From: Flavobacterium sp. WV_118_3
GTDB taxonomy: Bacteria > Bacteroidota > Bacteroidia > Flavobacteriales > Flavobacteriaceae
Assembly (NCBI RefSeq): GCF_039778605.1
Contig: NZ_CP156060.1
Span: 2,232,001 to 2,296,000 of the forward strand
Reading direction: 5' to 3'
DNA: 64,000 nucleotides
The translations under genes were made by a program, and so were the position numbers. The first letter of the stretch is position 1. Each line of letters begins with the position of its first letter. Below are positions 1-8,921 of this stretch, piece after piece. Below the pieces are notes generated by a model, which saw only the letters and a program-made list of their open reading frames with translations, made no database searches and was not told the origin of the DNA.

Positions 1-206
1 TAAATGCCAATCCGTCGATACAGATTTTAGGTCTGGCGTTCTTAATCCTGATCGGGTTTATGCTAATGACGGAGAGTATGCACTTGTCTGAAGCGACATT
101 AGCCGGACAACATATCGGTGCCGTTCCAAAAGGTTATCTCTACTTTGCCATTGCGTTCTCACTGGCCGTGGAGTTTATCAATATGAAAATCCGAAAAAGA
201 AAATAA
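1..206 (+). CDS. TerC family integral membrane protein, C-terminal fragment
   Basis: The window opens inside this gene. Reading from base 3 gives about 67 residues ending at TAA 204-206. What is visible is one hydrophobic helix (LGLAFLILIGFMLMTE), a short loop with HIGAVPKGYLYFA, a second helix (FAIAFSLAVEFINM) and a basic tail KIRKRK. A PKGYxYFAxAFSLxVE block near the C-terminus is typical of TerC/Alx membrane proteins, which are linked to metal-ion export and tellurium resistance. The upstream part is missing, so domain order and start cannot be judged. A strong hairpin terminator follows directly, so this is the last gene of its transcript. Confidence 0.75.
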   Translation, partial: NANPSIQILGLAFLILIGFMLMTESMHLSEATLAGQHIGAVPKGYLYFAIAFSLAVEFINMKIRKRK

Positions 207-210
207 TAAA

Positions 211-240
211 AAAGTCCTCAATATTGAGGACTTTTTTATT
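211..240 (+). terminator. Rho-independent terminator after the TerC gene
   Basis: Ten-base-pair perfect stem AAAGTCCTCA / TGAGGACTTT with an ATAT loop, followed by a T-rich run. It lies 5 bases after the TerC stop codon. A-rich sequence on the other side means it could also stop transcripts coming from parC. Confidence 0.85.
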
Positions 241-254
241 GCAGTATTTTGATT

Positions 255-287
255 ACACCTGACAGGTTTCGAAAACCTGTCAGGTGT
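255..287. repeat. Dispersed palindromic repeat, copy A (pure CAGG form)
   Basis: A 33-base, almost perfect palindrome with outer arms ACACCTGA / TCAGGTGT and inner arms CAGGTTT / AAAACCTG. It lies between the TerC terminator and the end of parC. Five relatives occur at 14054, 16756, 18177, 18744 and 19354. It lacks a T-run, so it is a REP-like element rather than a classic terminator. Confidence 0.85.
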
Positions 288-295
288 TGACTATA

Positions 296-2950
296 TTAAT
301 CCAGACTCAGCGTAATCTGTCCGTCATCGTCCAGTTGTACGTTTCCTTCTTCAAGCAAAACATTCTCTTCTTCTTTTACTTCAATTTCTTCCGGAATTTC
401 TTCTACCGGTGGTTCATACGGCAGTGATTCCAGTAGGTTCACCTGCTTTAGCTTGTCGGTAGTCAATTGATTTCCTAATGCTTTGATTCCTTTTACGGCG
501 ATAAATTGTTCCAGATCGATAGTCTGATTCTCTTTTTGTACGCCTTTTACTTTTGCAAATACGATTTCGGCCACCGGTCGGTAGTCAGTTGAAACGATTT
601 CCAATTGCGAATTCGGATGTTCGGAAATAAAAACCTCCTCCTTATTCTCATTTTCAATCAGGAACCGTTTTACGTAATACCGTTCTTTCTCTCCATCAAA
701 ATAAATCGCGGAAATCGGTTTTTTAGGGATCCATTTTTCCAGTACAACCATATCTTCTTCAAAATGAGTTGTTAGTTCCGGTATAATGGTTTTTAGTTTT
801 CCGGACTGGTTAATGATCAACAATCTGTCGTTTGGTCGGAATTCACCCAGTAATTCCCCTCTTCCATCTACATTCAAACGCTGTACCGTATCGTCAAACC
901 AGATACGACGTGGTTTTAAGGTTGAAATTCCCTTCTCTTTTAACTCGATCTTTTTAATCGGATATTTGGTAACGGTATTTCCTTTACTCGCCCGTCCTTT
1001 AATGGCTAACGTAGCAAAATCAAGGTCGAATTTCAGTTTTTTAACACTTCCAACCTGACGCAATAATACGGTCACTACTTCAGCTTCTCCATTCGGATTG
1101 TGCGAAAAATAGAGTACCTGCGAACCTTTGGCTCCATTGGTCAGATCGTATAATTTGTCGCGGGTTACGCCCGAAACATTAAAGCGTTTTATATAAGACG
1201 GCCCTGATTTTCCGTCACGGTAAATCATATTGTATATTGTCCGTTTGTCGTTTTTATCAAAAACGGAAATATGGATAATATCCTTTCCAACGAATTTTTT
1301 ATCGTCGACTTTGGTAATCATCATATTTCCATCCCGAAGGAAAACGATCACGTCATCAATATCGGAACAATCGCCAACGTATTCGTCTTTTTTAAGCCCG
1401 GTACCCAAAAATCCTTCTTCGCGGTTCACATATAATTTGGTGTTTCGTAAAACCACTTTGGTCGCTTCGATCGTATCAAAACTACGCAGTTCCGTCCGAC
1501 GCTCTCTTCCTTTTCCGTATTTTTCTTTTAAGCGGGTAAAATAAGCAATCGCAAAATCGATCAGGTGTGCCAAATCGTGTTTAACCTGTGCGATTTCGCC
1601 TTCCAATGCATCGATTTTTTCCTGTGCTTTTTCAATATCGAATTTCGAAATACGCTTGATGCGAATCTCCGTCAAACGAACAATGTCTTCTTCGGTAACC
1701 GCTCGCTTCAGATGGGCTACGTGTGGCGCCAATCCTTTATCGATCGCTTTGATTACCCCTTCCCAGGTTTCTTCTTCCTCGATAAGGCGGTAAATTCTGT
1801 TTTCGATAAAGATGCGTTCCAACGACGCAAAATGCCATTGCTCTTCGAGTTCTTCCAACTGAATTTCCAATTCTTTTTTCAGTAAATCGACCGTGCGTGC
1901 CGTGGAAACGCGTAGCATATCGGACACTCCGGTGAACAACGGTTTGTTATCCTGGATCACACATCCCAACGGTGCCAGTGAGGTTTCACAACCGGTAAAC
2001 GCATATAAGGCGTCAATCATTTTATCCGGCGATACGCCTGGCGGAAGATGGATCAGAATTTCCACTTCGGCAGCGGTATTGTCCTCGATTTTTTTGATCT
2101 TGATTTTCCCTTTATCGTTGGCTTTTAGAATACTGTCGATTAGCGTAGTCGTATTGGTCGAAAACGGAATCTGTGTAATGACAAGCGTTTGCTTGTCCAA
2201 CTGCGCTATTTTCGCACGAACGCGTACCCGTCCGCCGCGCATACCGTCGTTATAGCCCGAAATATCGGCAATACCGGCCGTTGGAAAATCCGGATACAAG
2301 GTAAACGGTTTTCCTTTTAATATTTTTATAGACGCATCGATCAGTTCATTAAAGTTATGAGGTAATACTTTGGTCGAAAGTCCAACAGCAATCCCTTCTC
2401 CTCCCTGCGCCAACAACAACGGAAATTTAACCGGAAGGTTGATCGGTTCGTTCCGTCTTCCGTCGTACGACAATTGCCAGTGGGTTATTTTAGGTGAATA
2501 GAGTACTTCCAACGCAAATTTACTCAATCGCGCCTCGATATAACGGGAAGCCGCCGCACCGTCGCCGGTAAGGATGTTCCCCCAGTTTCCTTGCGTGTCT
2601 ATGAGTAGGTCTTTCTGACCGATTTGCACCATGGCATCACCAATACTCGCGTCACCGTGCGGATGGTACTGCATCGTATGTCCAACCACATTGGCTACTT
2701 TGTTATACCGCCCGTCGTCCAGCTCTTTCATCGAGTGCATGATACGGCGCTGTACGGGCTTAAATCCGTCTTCAATGGCCGGAACCGCACGCTCCAGAAT
2801 TACATACGACGCATAATCCAGAAACCAGTCCTTATACATTCCGGTTACCTTGGTAATCGTATCGTTACTGTCTGCCGACTCCTGATTTTCGTAAAAATGT
2901 TCGCCCTGAAACTGACCTTCTTCTATAGGATCTAAATTTTCTTCGTCCAT
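296..2950 (-). CDS. parC: DNA topoisomerase IV subunit A (ParC)
   Basis: Breakage-reunion subunit of a type IIA topoisomerase, which decatenates and relaxes chromosomal DNA together with ParE. The 884-residue protein has an acidic N-terminal tail, then the DNA-gate domain. The catalytic Arg-Tyr pair is in AAASRYIEARL with tyrosine at about residue 137, preceded by HPHGDASIGDAM (about 96-107). A coiled-coil segment (about 430-480) and a beta-pinwheel-like C-terminal part with an acidic end follow. It lies 37 bases downstream of parE on the same strand, which fixes it as ParC rather than GyrA. Length is normal for Bacteroidetes ParC. The gene ends against a REP-like palindrome and the TerC terminator. 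Confidence 0.95.
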   Translation of the reverse strand: MDEENLDPIEEGQFQGEHFYENQESADSNDTITKVTGMYKDWFLDYASYVILERAVPAIEDGFKPVQRRIMHSMKELDDGRYNKVANVVGHTMQYHPHGDASIGDAMVQIGQKDLLIDTQGNWGNILTGDGAAASRYIEARLSKFALEVLYSPKITHWQLSYDGRRNEPINLPVKFPLLLAQGGEGIAVGLSTKVLPHNFNELIDASIKILKGKPFTLYPDFPTAGIADISGYNDGMRGGRVRVRAKIAQLDKQTLVITQIPFSTNTTTLIDSILKANDKGKIKIKKIEDNTAAEVEILIHLPPGVSPDKMIDALYAFTGCETSLAPLGCVIQDNKPLFTGVSDMLRVSTARTVDLLKKELEIQLEELEEQWHFASLERIFIENRIYRLIEEEETWEGVIKAIDKGLAPHVAHLKRAVTEEDIVRLTEIRIKRISKFDIEKAQEKIDALEGEIAQVKHDLAHLIDFAIAYFTRLKEKYGKGRERRTELRSFDTIEATKVVLRNTKLYVNREEGFLGTGLKKDEYVGDCSDIDDVIVFLRDGNMMITKVDDKKFVGKDIIHISVFDKNDKRTIYNMIYRDGKSGPSYIKRFNVSGVTRDKLYDLTNGAKGSQVLYFSHNPNGEAEVVTVLLRQVGSVKKLKFDLDFATLAIKGRASKGNTVTKYPIKKIELKEKGISTLKPRRIWFDDTVQRLNVDGRGELLGEFRPNDRLLIINQSGKLKTIIPELTTHFEEDMVVLEKWIPKKPISAIYFDGEKERYYVKRFLIENENKEEVFISEHPNSQLEIVSTDYRPVAEIVFAKVKGVQKENQTIDLEQFIAVKGIKALGNQLTTDKLKQVNLLESLPYEPPVEEIPEEIEVKEEENVLLEEGNVQLDDDGQITLSLD

Positions 2951-2987
2951 TTATTTTCTTTTCAGCAATTGAAATTTGAAATTCACT

Positions 2988-4844
2988 TTATTTATCTTCT
3001 ACTACATCCAATTCCACTTTCAGGTTTTTGATGATAAACTCCTGACGGTCGGGTGTGTTTTTTCCCATATAGAATTCGAGTAAACGCTCGATCGAGGTCG
3101 CTTTGTCCAACATTACCGGATCCAGGCGGATGTCTTCTCCGATAAAATATTTAAACTCGTCCGGCGAAATCTCTCCTAATCCTTTGAATCGGGTTATTTC
3201 GGGTTTTGGTTTTAGTTTTTCTATGGCTGCTACCCGTTCCTCCTCGCTATAACAATAGATCGTCTCTTTTTTGTTCCGCACCCGGAATAACGGCGTTTGC
3301 AGTATGTATAAATGTCCTTCTTTGATCAGTTCCGGGAAAAATTGCAAAAAGAATGTGATTAATAATAAACGGATGTGCATTCCGTCGACATCGGCATCGG
3401 TTGCGATTACAATGTTGTTGTAACGCAAATCCCCCATATCTTCCTCAATGTTTAAAGCAGCCTGCAACAGGTTAAACTCTTCGTTTTCGTATACGATCTT
3501 TTTTGTCATACCGTAGGAGTTTAACGGTTTTCCTCGTAAACTGAACACGGCCTGCGTATTGACATCTCTGGATTTGGTGATCGACCCGGAAGCCGAATCC
3601 CCCTCGGTGATAAACAGTGTACTTTCGAGGTAACGTGGGTTTTTGATGTCGGTTAAATGCACCCGGCAATCGCGTAGCTTCCGGTTGTGCAAACTCGCTT
3701 TTTTAGCTCTTTCTTTGGCCAGTTTACGGATACCGGACAATTCTTTCCGTTCGCGTTCGGCTTGTAAAATCTTGCGGAGTAAGGCATCGGCAATTTCCGG
3801 ATTTTTATGCAGGAAATTGTCGAGTTTGGTTTTTACAAAATCGTTTACATAGGTACGCACCGTTGGCATATCCGGCCCCATATCGGTCGAACCCAATTTG
3901 GTTTTGGTTTGCGATTCGAAAACCGGTTCCTCTACTTTTACCGAGATCGCCGAAACGATGGATTTCCGAACATCAGATGCCTCAAAGTTTTTATTATAAA
4001 ACTCTTTTATCGTGCGGACAATTGCTTCCCGGAAAGCTCCTAAATGGGTTCCTCCCTGTGTAGTGTTTTGTCCGTTTACGAACGAATAGTATTCTTCGGA
4101 ATATTGTGTTTTGCTATGCGTAATGGCGACTTCGATATCGTCTCCTTTCAAATGGATGATCGGATAGATCATGTCTTCTTCGGAAATATTTTCTTCCAAC
4201 AAGTCTTTTAATCCGTTATCGGAATAAAACTTTTCGCCATTGTACACGATCGTAAGCCCCGTATTCAGATAGCAATAGTTTTTAAGCATTTTAATAATAT
4301 ACTCGTTACGGTATTTGTAATGCTTAAAAATAGTCTCGTCGGCCACAAAGCTAACCTTGGTTCCTTTGCGTTTTGTGGTTTCCACAACATCTTCTTCCAA
4401 CGTTAGGTTACCGCCCGAGAATTCAGCGGCTTTTTGTTGGTTATCCCGAACGGATTCCACACGAAAATAGGTCGACAAGGCATTAACCGCCTTGGTTCCC
4501 ACCCCGTTTAATCCGACCGATTTTTTAAATGCTTTGGAGTCGTACTTTCCTCCTGTATTCATTTTGGAAACCACATCGATCACTTTCCCCAACGGGATTC
4601 CACGTCCGTAATCACGAACGGTCACCATTTTGTCTTTTACCGTGACTTCAATGGTTTTTCCGGCGCCCATTACAAACTCGTCGATACAGTTATCCAGGAC
4701 TTCTTTCAGAAGGATGTAAATACCGTCGTCCGGCGAAGATCCGTCTCCAAGTTTCCCGATATACATTCCGGGACGCATACGGATATGTTCTTTCCAATCG
4801 AGTGAACGTATGTTGTCTTCGGTGTACTGATTTTGCTCTAGCAT
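2988..4844 (-). CDS. parE: DNA topoisomerase IV subunit B (ParE)
   Basis: ATPase subunit of topoisomerase IV, partner of ParC. The GHKL ATPase shows EVLDNCIDE (48-56; Glu48 catalytic, Asn52 metal ligand), DYGRGIP (78-84) and [14 protein letters not shown] (111-124); QTKTKLG (312-318) holds the transducer lysines. The TOPRIM domain has EGDSASGS (414-421) and DADVDG (483-488), followed by RFKGLGE (552-558). At 618 residues it lacks any GyrB-type insert. It differs clearly from the second B subunit in this window (gyrB, 41027-42967), for instance GLNGVG instead of GLHGVG. It is the first gene of the parE-parC transcript; a -7-like TATATTAG lies on the minus strand at 4866-4873. Confidence 0.95.
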   Translation of the reverse strand: MLEQNQYTEDNIRSLDWKEHIRMRPGMYIGKLGDGSSPDDGIYILLKEVLDNCIDEFVMGAGKTIEVTVKDKMVTVRDYGRGIPLGKVIDVVSKMNTGGKYDSKAFKKSVGLNGVGTKAVNALSTYFRVESVRDNQQKAAEFSGGNLTLEEDVVETTKRKGTKVSFVADETIFKHYKYRNEYIIKMLKNYCYLNTGLTIVYNGEKFYSDNGLKDLLEENISEEDMIYPIIHLKGDDIEVAITHSKTQYSEEYYSFVNGQNTTQGGTHLGAFREAIVRTIKEFYNKNFEASDVRKSIVSAISVKVEEPVFESQTKTKLGSTDMGPDMPTVRTYVNDFVKTKLDNFLHKNPEIADALLRKILQAERERKELSGIRKLAKERAKKASLHNRKLRDCRVHLTDIKNPRYLESTLFITEGDSASGSITKSRDVNTQAVFSLRGKPLNSYGMTKKIVYENEEFNLLQAALNIEEDMGDLRYNNIVIATDADVDGMHIRLLLITFFLQFFPELIKEGHLYILQTPLFRVRNKKETIYCYSEEERVAAIEKLKPKPEITRFKGLGEISPDEFKYFIGEDIRLDPVMLDKATSIERLLEFYMGKNTPDRQEFIIKNLKVELDVVEDK

Positions 4845-4951
4845 AAAGAAATTTCGGATTTTCTGCTAATATAACATTTCTACCGAAAAAATGAAAGTAC
4901 GCCCGGATAAAGTTATCAAACGATTTCAGTAACTTTTTGATTATCTGATGA

Positions 4952-5257
4952 TCAAAATAATTGAAGTTTATATACCGTTAGTGACAGTATAAAAATGGCG
5001 ATGCAAAATAAAATCGGTAGTAATGCCAGAATAATCCATAACGCCTTTGGTTGTAATTCAGTTGCCGAAATCATTTCCCGCGTGGTTGACACCGAAGCAA
5101 AAACCGAGACAAACAATAAGGCCGCCGCGAGATATTTCATCACCGTAAAAACTACTTTTAACTGCGGATCGAACTGGAAGTCTTTTCCGATAAAATAAGC
5201 CAAGAAACTGGCAAAAAAGAGCAAAAGCAGGTAGAGTGTATTTTTCTTTAATTTCAT
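4952..5257 (-). CDS. Small inner-membrane protein of unknown function
   Basis: A 101-residue protein with three or four hydrophobic stretches: after a basic start MKLKKN, then around FTVMKYLAAALLFVSVFASV, and a long C-terminal helix ALWIILALLPILFCIAIFI. I do not recognise a family. The ATG at 5257 is chosen because it overlaps the stop of the upstream gene by one base (TAATG), which indicates translational coupling; a longer reading frame begins inside the upstream gene and looks spurious. It is the second gene of a two-gene operon with the DUF2459 protein, so both probably act at the cytoplasmic membrane. Confidence 0.75.
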   Translation of the reverse strand: MKLKKNTLYLLLLFFASFLAYFIGKDFQFDPQLKVVFTVMKYLAAALLFVSVFASVSTTREMISATELQPKALWIILALLPILFCIAIFILSLTVYKLQLF

Positions 5258-5949
5258 TATTTTTCTTTTTCGTAATGGTAAAAAATTCCTTTGTCGTAAA
5301 CCGTCCATAAACAGGCTTTCTGCTGTCCGGCTTTTAGAGCGTTATTCGCCCAGGTATTACAGGTATAAAACAGATTATAAGCCCCTTTTGCTTCGTAAAA
5401 AGCATCGTTTTTACCATAACTATACCCTGTTATCCATTGTAATTTCCCGTCGGAATTTCGCTTAAAACTCCCGGCTATATATGCGGTTAACTGTTGGTAT
5501 TCCGCTTGTGTAAGCAGCAATTTGCGACAATCGTTTCCTTCCTTTATTTTTCTGTAAAAAGTAGTATGCATCGCCGACGATCCGAGTCCGGAAATAGCCT
5601 TAAAAGCCGTACTTGCTTTTAAATCCGACCATTCGGGCGTATCGAGATAAAAACCTTTATCACCCCATCCAAAGGCGATATAATTCGCAATACTGTCCTG
5701 CGATCGGGTATGCCCGAAACGAATTTCCCGCGTCCAGTCGACGATAGCGTTTTTAACCGGAACAACAATATCTGTATGCACGCCATTCGTCATAATATAA
5801 ACGGGAATTTCAGCAGCATCATGTGTTCTATCTGAATTAACAGGAATCCGCGACAACAGCAGTACCGCCACTATATACACGATTACAAAAGCGATGCTTC
5901 CAAGCAGGAACCGGAATACAATTTGAAGGCTCTTTTTAACGATTTTCAT
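5257..5949 (-). CDS. TIGR02117 / DUF2459 family membrane-anchored protein
   Basis: A 230-residue protein with one N-terminal transmembrane helix (about 12-33) and a periplasmic domain. Conserved blocks of the DUF2459 family are visible: NGVHTD (55-60), FGWGDKGFY (93-101) and CNTWANNALK (197-206). The combination of His, Asp and Cys-Asn-Thr-Trp resembles an NlpC-like peptidase fold, but that is inference. The biochemical role is unknown; the family often sits near envelope or urease-region genes. It is co-transcribed with the small membrane protein at 4952, whose start overlaps this stop codon. Confidence 0.8.
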   Translation of the reverse strand: MKIVKKSLQIVFRFLLGSIAFVIVYIVAVLLLSRIPVNSDRTHDAAEIPVYIMTNGVHTDIVVPVKNAIVDWTREIRFGHTRSQDSIANYIAFGWGDKGFYLDTPEWSDLKASTAFKAISGLGSSAMHTTFYRKIKEGNDCRKLLLTQAEYQQLTAYIAGSFKRNSDGKLQWITGYSYGKNDAFYEAKGAYNLFYTCNTWANNALKAGQQKACLWTVYDKGIFYHYEKEK

Positions 5950-6000
5950 ACGGTTCGCAATTACGTTTTAAAAACCTCTTCAAATTACAGGCCGCTTTTA

Positions 6001-6528
6001 TCAGAATGCGAATTCCTTTACAATATCTTTTATCTGATTATCATATAAAATATTGGATATCTGAACTTTATCTACATCAAAATTTTCATAAAAACTCGGC
6101 AATGAGAACGTTGCTATGATATTGGCACCGTATCGCGGCAGGTTGTTTTTTGCAATTTCCAAAACACTGGCACCACCTCGTCCGCCGGGTGATGTCGCCA
6201 TCAATAATAAGGGTCTGTCCTGAAAAACATCTTTGTGTTTACGCGAACACCAGTCGAAAATATTTTTAAAAGCAACCGAATAATTCCCATTATTTTCGGC
6301 CAAAGAAACCACCAGAAGCTGAGCACTTCCTATTTTTTCCAAAAAATCCACAGCCTGCTTTGGGTGTCCGATTTCCTTTTCCAAATCAACACTGAAAACC
6401 GGCAAGGCATAATCGTTTAAATCCAAAACTTCGATATCGGCATTTTCGAATAAATGCGCGACATAGGTTGCTAATTTCTTATTAATGGAGCTATGGCTGT
6501 TACTCCCGCCGAAAGCAATTATTTTCAT
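6001..6528 (-). CDS. NADPH-dependent FMN reductase family oxidoreductase
   Basis: A 175-residue flavodoxin-like protein. The phosphate-binding loop FGGSNSHSSINKKL (about 6-19) and the flavin-binding segment ENNGNYSVAFKNIFDW (about 78-93) match the NADPH-dependent FMN/azoreductase superfamily, as does the PGGRGG loop near residue 115. It probably reduces quinones, azo compounds or flavins in the cytoplasm; the natural substrate cannot be told from sequence. It lies alone, 51 bases upstream of the DUF2459 operon on the same strand. No signal peptide is present. Confidence 0.85.
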   Translation of the reverse strand: MKIIAFGGSNSHSSINKKLATYVAHLFENADIEVLDLNDYALPVFSVDLEKEIGHPKQAVDFLEKIGSAQLLVVSLAENNGNYSVAFKNIFDWCSRKHKDVFQDRPLLLMATSPGGRGGASVLEIAKNNLPRYGANIIATFSLPSFYENFDVDKVQISNILYDNQIKDIVKEFAF

Positions 6529-6584
6529 AGGTTCACGTTTTTTTTGATATCTGTGTTAAAAGTAACAATAATGCCAGAAGTCCA

Positions 6585-6614
6585 CAAAAAAAGGTGCTAT
6601 AAAAACAGCACCTT
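6585..6614 (-). terminator. Terminator of ychF
   Basis: Seven-base-pair stem AGGTGCT / AGCACCT (6592-6598 and 6607-6613). On the minus strand it is followed by a run of seven T, just after the ychF stop codon. Confidence 0.75.
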
Positions 6615-6642
6615 TATATTATAGTAGTATCGGAATAAAAAC

Positions 6643-7737
6643 TTATACGTTAAAACGGAAGTGCATTACATCACCATCTTTTACGATATATTCTTTTCCT
6701 TCAACACGTAGTTTTCCCGCTTCTTTTACTTTGGCTTCCGATCCGAAATTCACATAATCGTCATAGGCGATTACTTCGGCACGGATAAATCCTTTTTCGA
6801 AATCCGTATGGATTACACCGGCTGCTTTTGGCGCCGTGTCTCCAATATTGATTGTCCACGCACGTACTTCTTTTACACCCGCCGTAAAATACGTCTGTTG
6901 GTTTAGTAATTTATAGGCCGCACGAATTAACACAGACGACCCCGGTTCTTTTAACCCTAAATCTTCCAGGAACATTTTACGTTCTTCGTAGGTTTCCAAC
7001 TCGGTAATATCGGCTTCGGTTCCAACCGCCAAAACGATTACCTCAGCGTTTTCATCTTTTACCAGTTCGCGAACCTGATCCACATAGGCATTTCCGGTTG
7101 CTGCAGCACCTTCGTCAACATTACAAACATACAATACCGGTTTGGCCGTGATCAATTGAAAACCTTCCATCAAAACCTCTTCGTCATTGGTTTGCGGCAC
7201 TACGGTACGCGCTGATTTGGCAGCCAACAAGGCTTCACGGATGCGGCTTAGCAATCCTTCTTCCACCTGTGCTTCTTTATTTCCTGTTTTAGCCGCTTTT
7301 TTTACTTTTTCAAGTCTTTTTTCAACGGTTTCAAGATCTTTTAACTGTAATTCGATATCGATTGTTTCTTTATCGCGGATCGGGTTTACACTTCCGTCTA
7401 CGTGAACAATGTTATCGTTATCAAAACAACGCAATACGTGAATAATTGCATTACACTCGCGGATATTTCCTAAGAACTGGTTCCCCAATCCTTCTCCTTT
7501 GCTCGCTCCTTTTACCAGACCGGCGATATCTACGATATCCACAGTAGCCGGTTGCACGCGCTCCGGTTGTACCAGCTCTTCCAGTTTTTCCAATCGCGGA
7601 TCCGGTACGTTTACCACTCCGATATTAGGTTCGATCGTACAAAACGGAAAGTTAGCACTTTGCGCTTTGGCATTTGACAAACAATTGAACAAGGTTGATT
7701 TTCCTACATTTGGTAATCCTACAATTCCGGCTTTCAT
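6643..7737 (-). CDS. ychF: Redox-regulated ATPase YchF (OLA1-type P-loop protein)
   Basis: Ribosome-associated P-loop ATPase of the Obg-related family, linked to translation and oxidative-stress responses. The Walker A motif GLPNVGKST is at residues 7-15. The family prefers ATP to GTP. The C-terminal TGS domain ends in the typical block YIVKDGDVMHFRFNV. Length (364) matches the family almost exactly. The gene stands alone, with a hairpin terminator downstream and an intergenic region upstream shared with the divergent secreted-protein gene at 7917. Confidence 0.95.
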   Translation of the reverse strand: MKAGIVGLPNVGKSTLFNCLSNAKAQSANFPFCTIEPNIGVVNVPDPRLEKLEELVQPERVQPATVDIVDIAGLVKGASKGEGLGNQFLGNIRECNAIIHVLRCFDNDNIVHVDGSVNPIRDKETIDIELQLKDLETVEKRLEKVKKAAKTGNKEAQVEEGLLSRIREALLAAKSARTVVPQTNDEEVLMEGFQLITAKPVLYVCNVDEGAAATGNAYVDQVRELVKDENAEVIVLAVGTEADITELETYEERKMFLEDLGLKEPGSSVLIRAAYKLLNQQTYFTAGVKEVRAWTINIGDTAPKAAGVIHTDFEKGFIRAEVIAYDDYVNFGSEAKVKEAGKLRVEGKEYIVKDGDVMHFRFNV

Positions 7738-7878
7738 AATTTGCGTTTTAAAAAGTCTGCAAATATATTGATTATTACCTAAAAGTCAACCTATTTCCGT
7801 TTAACATTTGATCATCTGTTCTATAGATTTTTATAAAAATTTTAATACAATTTGTTTAATTTTTACACCGCAATAGCT

Positions 7879-7886
7879 TATATTTG
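7879..7886 (+). promoter_or_regulatory. Bacteroidetes -7 box TATATTTG upstream of gene 7917
   Basis: Exact match to TAnnTTTG, 31 bases before the ATG. A TTTG at 7851-7854 could be the -33 element, although the gap is a little long. Confidence 0.6.
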
Positions 7887-7916
7887 TTAAATAGTAACCT
7901 TAAAATAAAAAATAAT

Positions 7917-8459
7917 ATGAAAAAATCGATTTTAAGTTTGATATTACTAGCTTTCTCAGCGTGCCTATACGCTCAGAATACCAACGTGCAATCGGAAGTA
8001 AAAACAACGGTTCGTACCGTTAAAGATTCCGACGGAGAACGCAAAATTGTAAAAACGGAGGAACTGGATAAAGTTCAGGACGTTGAACTAAAAGATGCCA
8101 ATTCCAAATCGTTAAACAAAGAAATGAAACTGGGACCAACTCAGGTGATGTCTAAAGTTCAGGTTACTGTAGACGGGGTTACCCGTTATGTAGACGTAGA
8201 CCGTTCGGCTTATTATACCTATAATGGTCAACGTTATCAGGTAATGCTGGATAAAGTAGGTTATGTTATCATGAATCCCGATACTAAAAAACAATTGGGT
8301 ATTCTTCGCGAAACATCTCTGACCAACCACTATATCATGAAAGCTAAAAATAAAATTTCAACAGGATATTTTGACGGAAACGGAAACCTGATCATGGAAA
8401 CCTACGATCCGAAAACAGACACTATGATTATTGAAAAAGCCGAAATCATTCGGAATTAA
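7917..8459 (+). CDS. Secreted protein of unknown function
   Basis: A 180-residue protein with a clear signal peptide (MKKSILSLILLAFSACLYAQ). A cysteine in FSAC could make it a lipoprotein, but cleavage after YAQ looks likelier. The mature part is rich in Lys, Thr and Asp, with VTVDGVTRYVDVDRSAYYTY and a glycine-rich DGNGN turn near the end, suggesting a small beta-rich fold. I recognise no family. The ATG at 7917 is chosen over an upstream TTG because it begins the signal peptide. It has its own -7 box and a terminator, so it is monocistronic. Confidence 0.75.
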   Translation: MKKSILSLILLAFSACLYAQNTNVQSEVKTTVRTVKDSDGERKIVKTEELDKVQDVELKDANSKSLNKEMKLGPTQVMSKVQVTVDGVTRYVDVDRSAYYTYNGQRYQVMLDKVGYVIMNPDTKKQLGILRETSLTNHYIMKAKNKISTGYFDGNGNLIMETYDPKTDTMIIEKAEIIRN

Positions 8460-8476
8460 TACTCTCAAAAAAAAGC

Positions 8477-8504
8477 AAAACCCTCTGAACATTCAGAGGG
8501 TTTT
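8477..8504. terminator. Bidirectional terminator between gene 7917 and the ferredoxin gene
   Basis: Stem AAAACCCTCTGAA / TTCAGAGGGTTTT flanked by A-rich and T-rich sequence on both sides. It serves two convergent genes. Confidence 0.85.
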
Positions 8505-8510
8505 GTATTT

Positions 8511-8861
8511 TTATTCGTTGTGTAAAAACGACTGTCGTTGTAAAAGTACTTCTTCGCTTTCCACGTGGTTATCGTCCGGAACACAACAGTCAACCGGGCA
8601 AACCGCTGCACATTGTGGTTCTTCGTGAAACCCTTTACATTCGGTACACTTTCCGGGAACGATATAATAAATATCATCCGAAATAGGCGTTTGCGCCGCT
8701 TCCGCATCGATTTCCGTTCCGTCCGGAAGTACAATTTTACCGGTTAGTTTTGTACCATCTTTATAGCGCCAATCGTCGGCTCCTTCATAGATCGCAGTAT
8801 TCGGGCACTCTGGTTCGCAAGCCCCGCAATTGATACATTCGTCTGTTATAATGATTGCCAT
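8511..8861 (-). CDS. 4Fe-4S dicluster ferredoxin
   Basis: A 116-residue electron-transfer protein with two 4Fe-4S sites. The first cluster uses Cys9, Cys12, Cys15 and Cys19-Pro; the second Cys72, Cys75, Cys84 and Cys88-Pro, with an eight-residue gap between Cys75 and Cys84 as in Alvin-type ferredoxins. About 50 residues, including [17 protein letters not shown], are inserted between the two motifs, longer than in minimal ferredoxins. It is transcribed divergently from the LuxC-like acyl-CoA reductase with only 60 bases between their starts, which suggests shared regulation or a shared redox role. Confidence 0.9.
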   Translation of the reverse strand: MAIIITDECINCGACEPECPNTAIYEGADDWRYKDGTKLTGKIVLPDGTEIDAEAAQTPISDDIYYIVPGKCTECKGFHEEPQCAAVCPVDCCVPDDNHVESEEVLLQRQSFLHNE

Positions 8862-8873
8862 AGCTAATTTTAT

Positions 8874-8881
8874 TATTTTTG
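8874..8881 (+). promoter_or_regulatory. -7 box TATTTTTG for the acyl-CoA reductase gene
   Basis: Matches TAnnTTTG, 41 bases before the ATG at 8922. A TTG at 8855-8857 may be the -33 element. Confidence 0.5.
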
Positions 8882-8921
8882 CACAAAATTACAATCAAAA
8901 CCATTCATAAACAAATCAGAC